From an uncultured Alcaligenaceae bacterium (GTDB lineage Bacteria; Pseudomonadota; Gammaproteobacteria; Burkholderiales; Burkholderiaceae_B): a stretch of 8,721 nucleotides of DNA. The stretch covers positions 1 through 8,721 of the forward strand of contig CALCPT010000614.1 of NCBI GenBank assembly GCA_937897265.1, given 5' to 3'. The notes below the pieces were generated by a model, which ran no database searches, was not told the DNA's origin, and saw only the letters and a program-made list of their open reading frames with translations. Below, piece after piece: positions 1-5,634 of the stretch. Position 1 is the stretch's first letter; every line of letters begins with the position of its first letter. A program made the translations under genes and the position numbers.

Positions 1-312
1 CAGAGTGAAGTCGTGACTGAAGTCTCGGTTTGCAATCCCTTTATGCAGGTATTCACCAGTCTGCTCAGTCTTGACTTTGCCAACAACGGTTAATTTATTA
101 CCCGTGGCGGTAATATCAATTTCATCATTTTTAAATCCAGCGACGGCGATCTCAATCGCGTAGTCACGCTCATTCTTTTTGATAATGTTATAGGGGGGAT
201 AGCTTTGAGCTTTGTTAAGCGTTTCGCCAGAGCTCATTTCTTCAATGGCATGAATGAGACGATCAAAACCGACAGAGCTTAATAATACGTTTCTACCAAA
301 GGGATAAGACAT
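1..312 (-). CDS. ibpA: Small heat-shock protein Hsp20/IbpA-like, 3' end outside window
   Basis: This is an ATP-independent holdase chaperone that binds unfolding or aggregated proteins in the cytoplasm and passes them to DnaK/ClpB. The first 104 codons are visible and the frame runs open off the left edge. IbpA proteins are about 140 residues, so roughly 40 residues are missing, including the C-terminal IxI anchor. Visible IbpA hallmarks are the N-terminal VGFDRL (residues 14-19), YPPYNI (38-43), the start of the alpha-crystallin domain with IAVAGF (55-60), and YLHKGIANRDF (88-98), which matches the E. coli IbpA strand carrying YLYQGIAERNF. The ATG complementary to 310-312 is set by an AAGGAG Shine-Dalgarno six bases upstream (319-324). 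The gene is divergent from the CoA-transferase gene and has its own heat-type control region. Family assignment is secure; IbpA versus another Hsp20 paralogue is slightly less so. Confidence 0.93.
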   Translation of the reverse strand, partial: MSYPFGRNVLLSSVGFDRLIHAIEEMSSGETLNKAQSYPPYNIIKKNERDYAIEIAVAGFKNDEIDITATGNKLTVVGKVKTEQTGEYLHKGIANRDFSHDFTL

Positions 313-318
313 CGTTTT

Positions 319-368
319 CTCCTTAAATTTAAGCAAGTTGATTTTTGCTGAGCCCCAAAGGCACCCAG
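319..368 (-). promoter_or_regulatory. ROSE-like RNA thermometer in the hsp20 5' UTR
   Basis: Read on the minus strand, CUUGCUU (337-331), a six-base AAAUUU loop and AAGGAG (324-319) form a hairpin that sequesters the whole Shine-Dalgarno. The pairs are C-G, U-A, U-G, then a bulged G, then C-G, U-A, U-A. The UUGCU anti-SD with one unpaired G is the known signature of ROSE thermometers, which control ibpA/hsp20 translation in proteobacteria. A second hairpin lies upstream at 368-348 (CUGGG paired with CUCAG plus inner pairs). Both fit in the leader predicted from the sigma-32-like promoter, which would start near 370. The weak helix would melt at heat-shock temperature and expose the ribosome site. 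The structure was paired by hand; no folding energy was computed. Confidence 0.65.
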
Positions 369-377
369 ACGATCAGT

Positions 378-406
378 ATTTAAGGATTCATTTTTAATAT
401 TTCAAG
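378..406 (-). promoter_or_regulatory. Candidate sigma-32 heat-shock promoter for hsp20
   Basis: On the minus strand a perfect CTTGAAA (406-400) is followed after 14 bases by CCTTAAAT (385-378). Sigma-32 promoters have CTTGAAA, a 13-17 base spacer and a C-rich CCCCATnT -10 element. Here the -35 is exact and the -10 keeps the leading CC, the A and the final T. Initiation about seven bases downstream, near 370, would give a leader of about 58 bases holding exactly the two ROSE-like hairpins. Confidence 0.5.
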
Positions 407-434
407 AGCGATTAAAGTTTTTTTCACCGAAAGA

Positions 435-463
435 TTGAGTAGTATGTGTTTGCTGGGCACAAT
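435..463 (+). promoter_or_regulatory. Candidate sigma-70 promoter for the CoA-transferase gene
   Basis: TTGAGT (435-440) and CACAAT (458-463) are separated by 17 bases. Each matches its consensus hexamer at four of six positions. Transcription would start near 470, leaving a very short leader with only the GGGGG ribosome site (476-480) before the ATG at 486. It is a weak match, supported mostly by spacing and location. Confidence 0.3.
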
Positions 464-485
464 ATTTGTTGGATAGGGGGTCGTG

Positions 486-1625
486 ATGGCTGGCGCATTG
501 GACGGGGTTTGCATTATTGATATGACCGCTGTTGGCATGGGGCCCATGGCTACCCAAATGCTTGGTGATATGGGCGCAGATATCATCAAGATCGAGTCAA
601 AAGAGGGCGACGTTTTTCGGCATGCGATGCCCCAACGCAATCCTGGCATGAGCCATGCGCACCTTAACTTGAATCGAAACAAGCGTAGCGTGGTCCTTGA
701 TGCCAAAACAGAAGAGGGGCTTCGCGCCCTAAAAGAACTGATCAGTACGGCGGATGTTTTTGTTTCAAATATGCGCGCCCCTGCGATGAGGCGTCTTGGA
801 ATTGATGCTGAATCCTTATTAAAAGAGTTTCCACATTTGATTCATTGCTCGTGCTATGGATACTCTGAAAAAGGCCCCTACGCTGGTAGGCCCGCGATTG
901 ACGATACGATACAGGCAGCCTCAGGGTTAGCTTGGATACAGGGGGCGGCCGGAAGCGAACCGCCAAGGTTTGTCAATTCAGTGGTTGCCGATAAAGTTGT
1001 TGGGCTGTACGTGACCCAAGCAATTACAGCCGCCTTATATTCTCGTTCAAATACGGGCGTTGGCCAGGCGATCGAAGTTCCCATGTTTGAGTGCATGGTG
1101 TCATTTATGTGTGTAGAGCATTTGGCGGGCAGAACTTACGCGCCACCAATCGGCGAGGCCGGCTACGCGCGCCTGCTGAATCAATATCGTCGCCCCTTCA
1201 AAACCAAAGATGGATATATGAGCGTGGTGCCCTATACCGCCGCACAATGGAGGCGGTTTTTTGAATTAACATGCAAACCAGAGTTGGCAGACGATGCAAA
1301 ATTTAAAACTGCAGAAGCTCGAAGTGGGCATTATGACTTGCTGTATCAGTACGTCGAAGAGGCATTAACTGCTAAGACTAATCTTGAGTGGACCTCAATT
1401 TTAATTTCTGCAGATATCCCCTTTGCACCGGTCAACTCAATCGATGATCTGTTAAAAGATCCTCACTTGAATCAGATCAATTTTTGGCACTCAGTCGAGC
1501 ACCCAACAGAGGGAAGCTTAATACAAGCAGGGCTTCCAATATATTTTTCAAAGACACCGTCTAGTGTTCAAAGACATGCCCCAAATCTTGGTGAGCATAC
1601 CAAAGAGTTTATTTCGAAAGCTTAG
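486..1625 (+). CDS. Family III (CaiB/BaiF) acyl-CoA transferase
   Basis: Family III CoA-transferases move CoA between carboxylic acids through an aspartyl-CoA thioester intermediate in the cytoplasm, as interlocked dimers. The 379-residue product has the usual length (about 380-430). N-terminal features are LDGVCIIDMT (5-14), the GDMGADIIKIE segment (27-37) and NRNKRSVVLD (63-72), the nucleotide-binding signature of the family. The predicted catalytic Asp is D169 in VVADKVVGL, aligned by eye with Asp169 of Oxalobacter formyl-CoA transferase (ALGDSNSG). LGEHTKEFI closes the C-terminus. Start: a GTG at 483 is in frame, but it sits two bases from the GGGGG ribosome site, so ATG 486 with a five-base spacer is preferred. 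A TctC gene follows after 40 bases, so the two are probably co-transcribed. The acids used are unknown; nearby lyase and hydro-lyase genes suggest a methyl-branched diacid or its C2-C3 product. Confidence 0.9.
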   Translation: MAGALDGVCIIDMTAVGMGPMATQMLGDMGADIIKIESKEGDVFRHAMPQRNPGMSHAHLNLNRNKRSVVLDAKTEEGLRALKELISTADVFVSNMRAPAMRRLGIDAESLLKEFPHLIHCSCYGYSEKGPYAGRPAIDDTIQAASGLAWIQGAAGSEPPRFVNSVVADKVVGLYVTQAITAALYSRSNTGVGQAIEVPMFECMVSFMCVEHLAGRTYAPPIGEAGYARLLNQYRRPFKTKDGYMSVVPYTAAQWRRFFELTCKPELADDAKFKTAEARSGHYDLLYQYVEEALTAKTNLEWTSILISADIPFAPVNSIDDLLKDPHLNQINFWHSVEHPTEGSLIQAGLPIYFSKTPSSVQRHAPNLGEHTKEFISKA

Positions 1626-1665
1626 AATTTTCTTAAATGAACAAAACCTCGATAAAGGATCAGAT

Positions 1666-2619
1666 ATGAAGAAAATTTTTACCAGTCTGATGATTTTTTT
1701 GATCTCTTCGACAGTTTCGGCGCAGACTTATCCAGTTAAGCCTATTCACTTTGTTGTGGGGTTTCCTGCGGGCAGTAGTATCGATAATATTTCTCGCACC
1801 GTTCTTGACGAAATTCGTATTCGAACAGGTGCAACGATCATCGTTGAAAATAAGCCTGGTGCACTGGGCAGTATTGGTGCTGATGCTGTTGCAAAGTCTG
1901 CGCCTGATGGTTACACGTTAATGCCCAGTTCAAGCGCCACGAATTCATCCGGCCCTCACTTGATGCAATCGCTTCAAAAATTGGATTTGGATAAAAACTT
2001 GACACATATTGGTCGCATGGTGAAATTTGATATCGCCGTTGTTACCAGAGCTTCAAGCTTTGGTGATGCCAAAGCCCTCATCGAACGCGCACGAGCGAAG
2101 CCTGGAGATTTAACTTATGGGTATGGCTCCGGAACCGGACAAGTCGCCGCTGCAGTATTTAGTGATGCGGCCAAGATAGAGGCGCGTGGCATACCTTACA
2201 AGGGCCAACCTCTTGCTGTGACGGATTTGCTAGGTGGGCAGATTGATTTTGTAGCAGCGGATTTAGGGGCCTTGTTACCTCAAATTGGTGCGAAGAAATT
2301 AAACGCGATAGCGGTCATGTCGGATAAAAGATCTGGTCTCTTGCCTGATGTGCCTACGACACTTGAGTTGGGTTTGGCCAATGCGCAACTAGCCGGGTGG
2401 ATCGGTGTATCTGGGCCTCTTGGTCTGCAGCCGGAGGCAGCAAAATGGTGGGAAGCTCAGCTTAAGGCAGCACTACAGTCGTCTGACGTGCGCGAAAAAA
2501 TTCGAAATCAAGGCATGGAGGTTGACCCTCTCTTTGATGCCGCTTTCAAAAGCTTTGTGAGTGACCAATACCAATTATGGGGCCGTTATGTGACGAATGC
2601 CAAAATTCAACCTCAGTGA
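1666..2619 (+). CDS. TctC/Bug-family periplasmic solute-binding protein (copy 1)
   Basis: This is a periplasmic receptor of the tripartite tricarboxylate transporter (Bug) family, which binds carboxylates through two flexible lobes. The 317-residue product begins with a Sec signal peptide: KK at 2-3, a hydrophobic core at about 4-17, and probable cleavage after SA at 18-19, before QTYPVKPI. Family features include IIVENKPGALGSIGADAVAKS, PDGYTL, IPYKGQPLAVTDLLGGQIDF and the DVPTTLELGL segment. The ligand loop, usually PGGxxD, reads AGSSID here, an unusual variant that may change ligand choice. The start at 1666 is chosen because AAAGGA lies at 1654-1659 and the signal peptide begins there; an in-frame ATG at 1564 lies inside the CoA-transferase gene and would bury the signal. 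The gene probably shares the CoA-transferase transcript. The last seven bases overlap the convergent lyase gene. No TctA/TctB permease is in the window. Confidence 0.9.
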   Translation: MKKIFTSLMIFLISSTVSAQTYPVKPIHFVVGFPAGSSIDNISRTVLDEIRIRTGATIIVENKPGALGSIGADAVAKSAPDGYTLMPSSSATNSSGPHLMQSLQKLDLDKNLTHIGRMVKFDIAVVTRASSFGDAKALIERARAKPGDLTYGYGSGTGQVAAAVFSDAAKIEARGIPYKGQPLAVTDLLGGQIDFVAADLGALLPQIGAKKLNAIAVMSDKRSGLLPDVPTTLELGLANAQLAGWIGVSGPLGLQPEAAKWWEAQLKAALQSSDVREKIRNQGMEVDPLFDAAFKSFVSDQYQLWGRYVTNAKIQPQ

Positions 2620-3491
2620 TTTTTCTCTTTCGAAAGCAGTTCTTGCTCAAAGCTGCGAATCTTGTTTAACCCTAAGGCATTGTTCGTTTGTTCAAGAGAT
2701 GCCATCTTATCTACCCAAGCACGCGAGTCGCCGGTTTTTTTCAAGTCAGTTAAAAAATCATCGACAGTTTTGATGGTGAGTCTGACGGTGCTACTCGGAA
2801 ACAACGCAATCGCGTAGCCCATTTGTTGTAACTCTGTTGCCGAGCGCAACGGCGTTAAGCCGGTTTCAGACATATTGGCCAGTAACGGGCCTGGTAGTTC
2901 GCGGCCGATCTGTTCAAGCTCTTCAAGAGATTGAGGGCCATCCACAAACAGAATATCTGCGCCAGCCTCTTTAAACAACATACAACGCTCGAGCGCCTCT
3001 TTTATCCCCAGTGGGCCTCTTGCATCAGTACGCGCAACGATCAGTGTCTCTGGGTTGTTACGTGCCGCGACCGCCGCGCGGATTTTTCTGACGGCAATCT
3101 CGCGTGACTCAACAATCTTGTTATCCATATGCCCGCAGCGCTTGGGCCAGGCTTGATCTTCAAGTTGAACCGCTGCTACGCCTAGCAACTCCATGCCTCT
3201 GACAGTGCGCACCACGTTTGCCACATCGCCATAACCGGTATCGCAGTCAACAATCAGGGGGATTGTCGTGACGCGTCGAATCGCGTGCACTGAATCTTCA
3301 ATGTCGGCGTAGGCAATCAGACCAATATCTGGTTCACCGTAACGGGCTGCCGCGGTGGCATAGCCGCTGACGTATCCAGCCTCAAAGCCGGCTGCTTCGA
3401 TTTGCCTGAGCTCGATGGGTGAGCCCCCGCCCGGAATCACCATAATTTCAGGGTTTAAGAGGCGTTTACGGAGGGATTGTGCGGGGCTCAT
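2613..3491 (-). CDS. Isocitrate lyase/PEP mutase-superfamily lyase (2-methylisocitrate / 2,3-dimethylmalate / 2-alkylmalate type)
   Basis: This is a Mg2+-dependent TIM-barrel enzyme that most likely cleaves a C-C bond in a 2-hydroxy diacid, giving a 2-oxoacid and a shorter acid. The 292 residues match the family length. Metal-site motifs are DCDTGYG (82-88, D82 and D84) and the QLED acid at E111. The mobile loop carries KRCGH (117-121) with C119, the general acid of isocitrate- and methylisocitrate-type lyases. RTD is at 154-156 and NMSETGLTP at 206-214. Against PrpB, the substrate loop SGG is SGY (42-44) and the PEA region is DGP (184-186), which points away from methylisocitrate toward dimethylmalate lyase, petal-death-type 2-alkylmalate lyase or oxaloacetate decarboxylase. 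The C119 loop favours lyase over decarboxylase. No clear Shine-Dalgarno precedes the ATG at 3491, although an in-frame stop nine bases upstream excludes a longer start. It is divergent from the hydro-lyase genes. Confidence 0.88.
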   Translation of the reverse strand: MSPAQSLRKRLLNPEIMVIPGGGSPIELRQIEAAGFEAGYVSGYATAAARYGEPDIGLIAYADIEDSVHAIRRVTTIPLIVDCDTGYGDVANVVRTVRGMELLGVAAVQLEDQAWPKRCGHMDNKIVESREIAVRKIRAAVAARNNPETLIVARTDARGPLGIKEALERCMLFKEAGADILFVDGPQSLEELEQIGRELPGPLLANMSETGLTPLRSATELQQMGYAIALFPSSTVRLTIKTVDDFLTDLKKTGDSRAWVDKMASLEQTNNALGLNKIRSFEQELLSKEKNH

Positions 3492-3503
3492 TGTTTGCTA
3501 GTC

Positions 3504-3524
3504 ATTTGTGAGTAATATGCAAAT
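3504..3524. promoter_or_regulatory. T-N11-A inverted repeat, candidate LysR-type operator
   Basis: ATTTG (3504-3508) and CAAAT (3520-3524) are perfect inverted arms separated by 11 bases, the T-N11-A layout bound by LysR-type regulators. It lies 13 bases upstream of the lyase start and just before a TTGACA hexamer facing the hydro-lyase genes, a usual place for a divergent-promoter activator site. No LysR gene is present in the window. Short arms in AT-rich DNA can arise by chance. Confidence 0.35.
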
Positions 3525-3528
3525 ATAC

Positions 3529-3534
3529 TTGACA
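3529..3534 (+). promoter_or_regulatory. TTGACA -35 hexamer facing the hydro-lyase genes
   Basis: A perfect -35 hexamer points toward the large-subunit gene, but the position 17 bases downstream reads GGCGAG (3552-3557), a very poor -10. A small inverted repeat, CGCCT-AGAA-AGGCG (3542-3555), sits exactly where the spacer and -10 would be. This is what an activator-dependent or repressed promoter might look like, or the hexamer may be fortuitous. Confidence 0.3.
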
Positions 3535-3585
3535 TTCTGCCCGCCTAGAAAGGCGAGGTTTTGTGCGTCAATCTCATTCATACAC

Positions 3586-3615
3586 AGGCAGCAGTGATAC
3601 GGCCTCATGCTGCCT
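3586..3615 (+). promoter_or_regulatory. Strong hairpin just upstream of the hydro-lyase ribosome site
   Basis: AGGCAGCA (3586-3593) and TGCTGCCT (3608-3615) are perfect inverted arms. After one bulged G (3594) the stem continues with TGA/TCA, leaving a seven-base TACGGCC loop, so about 11 base pairs form. It ends four bases before the AGGAG ribosome site (3620-3624) of the large-subunit gene. There is no U-run, so it is not an intrinsic terminator. It could be a DNA operator or an mRNA leader structure affecting translation or stability. Confidence 0.5.
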
Positions 3616-3629
3616 AACCAGGAGATGTC

Positions 3630-4919
3630 ATGGGCTTAACGATGACAGAAAAAATATTCGCGGTACACGCTCAATCTCGGCAAGCCCGTGGCGGAGACAT
3701 TGAGATTCTTACCCCTGACGTGGTGCTTCTTAACGATACAAGCGGCACGATTACCGTCGAACAATTAAAAAAGATGGGCGTTGACCGCCTGTTTGACGCA
3801 GAAAAAGTCGTCTTGGTGGCCGACCATTTTTCGCCGCCCAAAGATGTCACAAGCGCCGATGCCATTAACCTATTAAGAGGCTTTGGCAATCAATTCGGGA
3901 TTAAAAATTTCTACGAATCTGGGCGTCATGGTATTGAACATGCTCTGTTACCCGAACTCGGTAAGGTCGGCCCGGGTGGCCTGATTTTTGGTGCAGATTC
4001 GCACACCTGTACCGCTGGTGCCTTAAACGCGTGCGGGGTAGGGTTTGGCTCGACCGACTTGGCGGGCGTGATCGCCACGGGCGAGCTCTGGGTCAAAGTG
4101 CCACGCTCGATTAGGGTCGATTTAATTGGTCAGCCAGGGCGCTTTGTCACAGGCAAAGACATCATTTTGAGCTTGATTGCAAAAATCGGGGTTGATGGCG
4201 CCTTAAACGCTGCACTTGAATTCGGTGGCAGCGGGCTGGCGAACCTGAATATCGATGAGCGCATGGCCATTGCCAACATGGCCGTCGAGGCGGGTGCCGA
4301 CACTTGTGTGTTTGAGTATGACGAGCAGGTAGCGCAGTACATCGCGCAGTCAGGATGGGGGGCTCGGCAACCCGTCATGCCCGATCCAGATGCCGACTAT
4401 CTGGCACGCCATACGATTGACCTGCAGCAACTGACGCCCTTGGTTGCAGCGCCGCCGTCGCCGGCCAATGGCTTGCCGGTGGCGCAGGTCGCTGAAACCA
4501 TCGTGCACCAAGTCTATATTGGCAATTGCTCAAACGGCACCATCACCGACCTAAGGCAGGCCGCGCAAGTATTGAAGGGTCAGACGATTGCCCCAACCGT
4601 GAGGCTGATCGTTGTGCCCGCCACCAGTGCGATTTATCGGCAAGCCGCACGTGAAGGCCTGCTCGAGATCTTGTCTGCCGCGGGCGCTGGCATATCACTG
4701 CCTACTTGCGGCGCGTGCTTTGGTGGCCACATGGGGATTTTGGCCGCGGGCGAGGCCGCGATCTCTACAACAAACCGAAATTTTAGAGGCCGTATGGGGC
4801 ACGCTGACGCCAAGGTATACCTTGCCAACGCCTGGGTGGCTGCCGCTGCAGCCGTCGCAGGCAAGATTGTTGATCCGCTTAGCATCGCCCCACAGGCCGG
4901 CCGAAAGGAGCTCGTATGA
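3630..4919 (+). CDS. LeuC/aconitase-type hydro-lyase, large [4Fe-4S] subunit
   Basis: This is the catalytic subunit of a two-subunit dehydratase that moves water across a carbon-carbon double bond of a diacid using a [4Fe-4S] cluster. The family includes isopropylmalate isomerase, homoaconitase and 2,3-dimethylmalate dehydratase (DmdA). At 429 residues it fits the DmdA/archaeal LeuC-like class rather than the roughly 465-residue E. coli LeuC. Cluster ligands are C300 (GNCSNG), C360 and C363 (TCGAC), with the same spacing as E. coli LeuC C347/C407/C410. Active-site residues equivalent to aconitase are D65-H66, H104 and D123-S124-H125 (GADSHT). The usual CTNGR is SNGT here, losing the conserved Arg. 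ATG 3630 is supported by AGGAG at 3620-3624; another ATG (codon 5) has no better site. Its stop overlaps the small-subunit ATG. Leucine synthesis is possible but unlikely given the lyase, transferase and uptake neighbours. Confidence 0.9.
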   Translation: MGLTMTEKIFAVHAQSRQARGGDIEILTPDVVLLNDTSGTITVEQLKKMGVDRLFDAEKVVLVADHFSPPKDVTSADAINLLRGFGNQFGIKNFYESGRHGIEHALLPELGKVGPGGLIFGADSHTCTAGALNACGVGFGSTDLAGVIATGELWVKVPRSIRVDLIGQPGRFVTGKDIILSLIAKIGVDGALNAALEFGGSGLANLNIDERMAIANMAVEAGADTCVFEYDEQVAQYIAQSGWGARQPVMPDPDADYLARHTIDLQQLTPLVAAPPSPANGLPVAQVAETIVHQVYIGNCSNGTITDLRQAAQVLKGQTIAPTVRLIVVPATSAIYRQAAREGLLEILSAAGAGISLPTCGACFGGHMGILAAGEAAISTTNRNFRGRMGHADAKVYLANAWVAAAAAVAGKIVDPLSIAPQAGRKELV

Positions 4920-5470
4920 ACGGTTCAGCTACCAGCACTTCAATCATGAGCAGCGCAACCATGAGCGGCACCACCTCAAACAACACCACACGCAGTGTCC
5001 ACCGCTACGGCGCAAACATCGATACCGATGTGATTTTGCCTGGTAAGTACTTAAATCTGTACACCCCCGAAGAGCTTGGCCCCCACTGCATGGAAGGGCT
5101 CGATCCAGGTTTCATCCAGCGGGTACGCCCCGGTGACGTCATCATCGCAGGCAGTAATTTTGGAACAGGCTCTTCAAGAGAGCATGCCCCGATCGCCATT
5201 AAAGCGGCCGGGATCTCGTGCATTATTGCCACGAGTTATGCTCGCATTTTTTATCGTAATGCAATCAATATTGGGCTACCGGTTTTTGAGTGCGCAGATA
5301 TCGTGACTGCAGTCAAACACGGGGATGCGATTGAGGCAGATATCGCAAAGGGTCTGTTTACGGTCAACGGGGTGGCTTTCCAGGCAAAACCGTTTCCGCC
5401 ATACATACAAGACATTATCAATGCAGGGGGGCTTGTTCCTTTTGTCAGCAGGCAACTCAAACAGAAATGA
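4916..5470 (+). CDS. LeuD/aconitase-swivel hydro-lyase, small subunit
   Basis: This is the small swivelling-domain subunit that completes the active site of the preceding large subunit. The start ATG overlaps the upstream TGA (ATGA, 4916-4919), with AAAGGAG at 4904-4910, indicating translational coupling and roughly equal synthesis. Family motifs are YGANIDTDVILPGKYL (31-46), HCMEGLDPGF (57-66) and GTGSSREHA (83-91). S86, S87 and R88 correspond to aconitase S642-R644, which bind and activate substrate. The substrate loop reads YLNL (45-48), unlike the YLRT loop I recall for homoaconitase or the YLV(Y/M) loop of archaeal isopropylmalate isomerase. The product is 184 residues against about 165 for short LeuD proteins. 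The excess is a Ser/Thr/Asn-rich N-terminus of about 26 residues; Met codons at 11 and 16 are alternative starts but lack the strong ribosome site. Confidence 0.9.
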   Translation: MNGSATSTSIMSSATMSGTTSNNTTRSVHRYGANIDTDVILPGKYLNLYTPEELGPHCMEGLDPGFIQRVRPGDVIIAGSNFGTGSSREHAPIAIKAAGISCIIATSYARIFYRNAINIGLPVFECADIVTAVKHGDAIEADIAKGLFTVNGVAFQAKPFPPYIQDIINAGGLVPFVSRQLKQK

Positions 5471-5580
5471 AGCATTGGCAGAAACTTGCTGGCTACATGA
5501 CTCAACAGGTAAGTCAAACAGCGTTGAAGCATGACTGGACAATTGCTTATTACTGATTGAAAAGGCAACTTACCCAGACT
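5468..5580. repeat. Possible degenerate tandem duplication of about 57 bases
   Basis: The segments 5468-5524 and 5525-5580 both begin TGAAGCAT, share TTGCT at the same offset, and align by eye at about 36 of 57 positions with one gap. TGAAGCA occurs a third time at 5581. The first copy begins at the small-subunit stop codon. This may be an old duplication in the spacer before the second TctC gene, or coincidence. I see no gene, terminator or convincing promoter in 5471-5634. Confidence 0.25.
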
Positions 5581-5634
5581 TGAAGCAATACACAATGCAT
5601 TAAAAAAGAATCAGTTATTCAATAAGGAAACAAC

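Noticed and set aside
380..706. Minus-strand open frame of 108 codons opposite the CoA-transferase start
   Set aside because: It mirrors the coding strand of a confident gene, has no ribosome site or family motif, and runs across the divergent promoter region.
1564..1665. Longer start for the first TctC protein at ATG 1564
   Set aside because: It lies within the CoA-transferase coding region and would place 34 residues ahead of a clear signal peptide; ATG 1666 has a good ribosome site.
3542..3562. CGCCT-AGAA-AGGCG hairpin followed by TTTT as an intrinsic terminator
   Set aside because: It lies between two divergent gene starts where no upstream transcript needs ending, and the stem is only five pairs; an operator role is more plausible.
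4612..5046. Plus-strand open frame of 144 codons across the hydro-lyase subunit junction
   Set aside because: It is out of frame with two well-supported overlapping genes, and its translation is Arg/Pro/His-rich with no family features.
2613..5470. Methylcitrate cycle (prp) or leucine biosynthesis operon
   Set aside because: No PrpC/PrpD, LeuA or LeuB is present, and the lyase loop and hydro-lyase motifs deviate; not strictly excluded.
5498..5516. TGACT...AGTCA inverted repeat as a terminator after the small subunit
   Set aside because: Only five pairs with a nine-base loop and no U-run.
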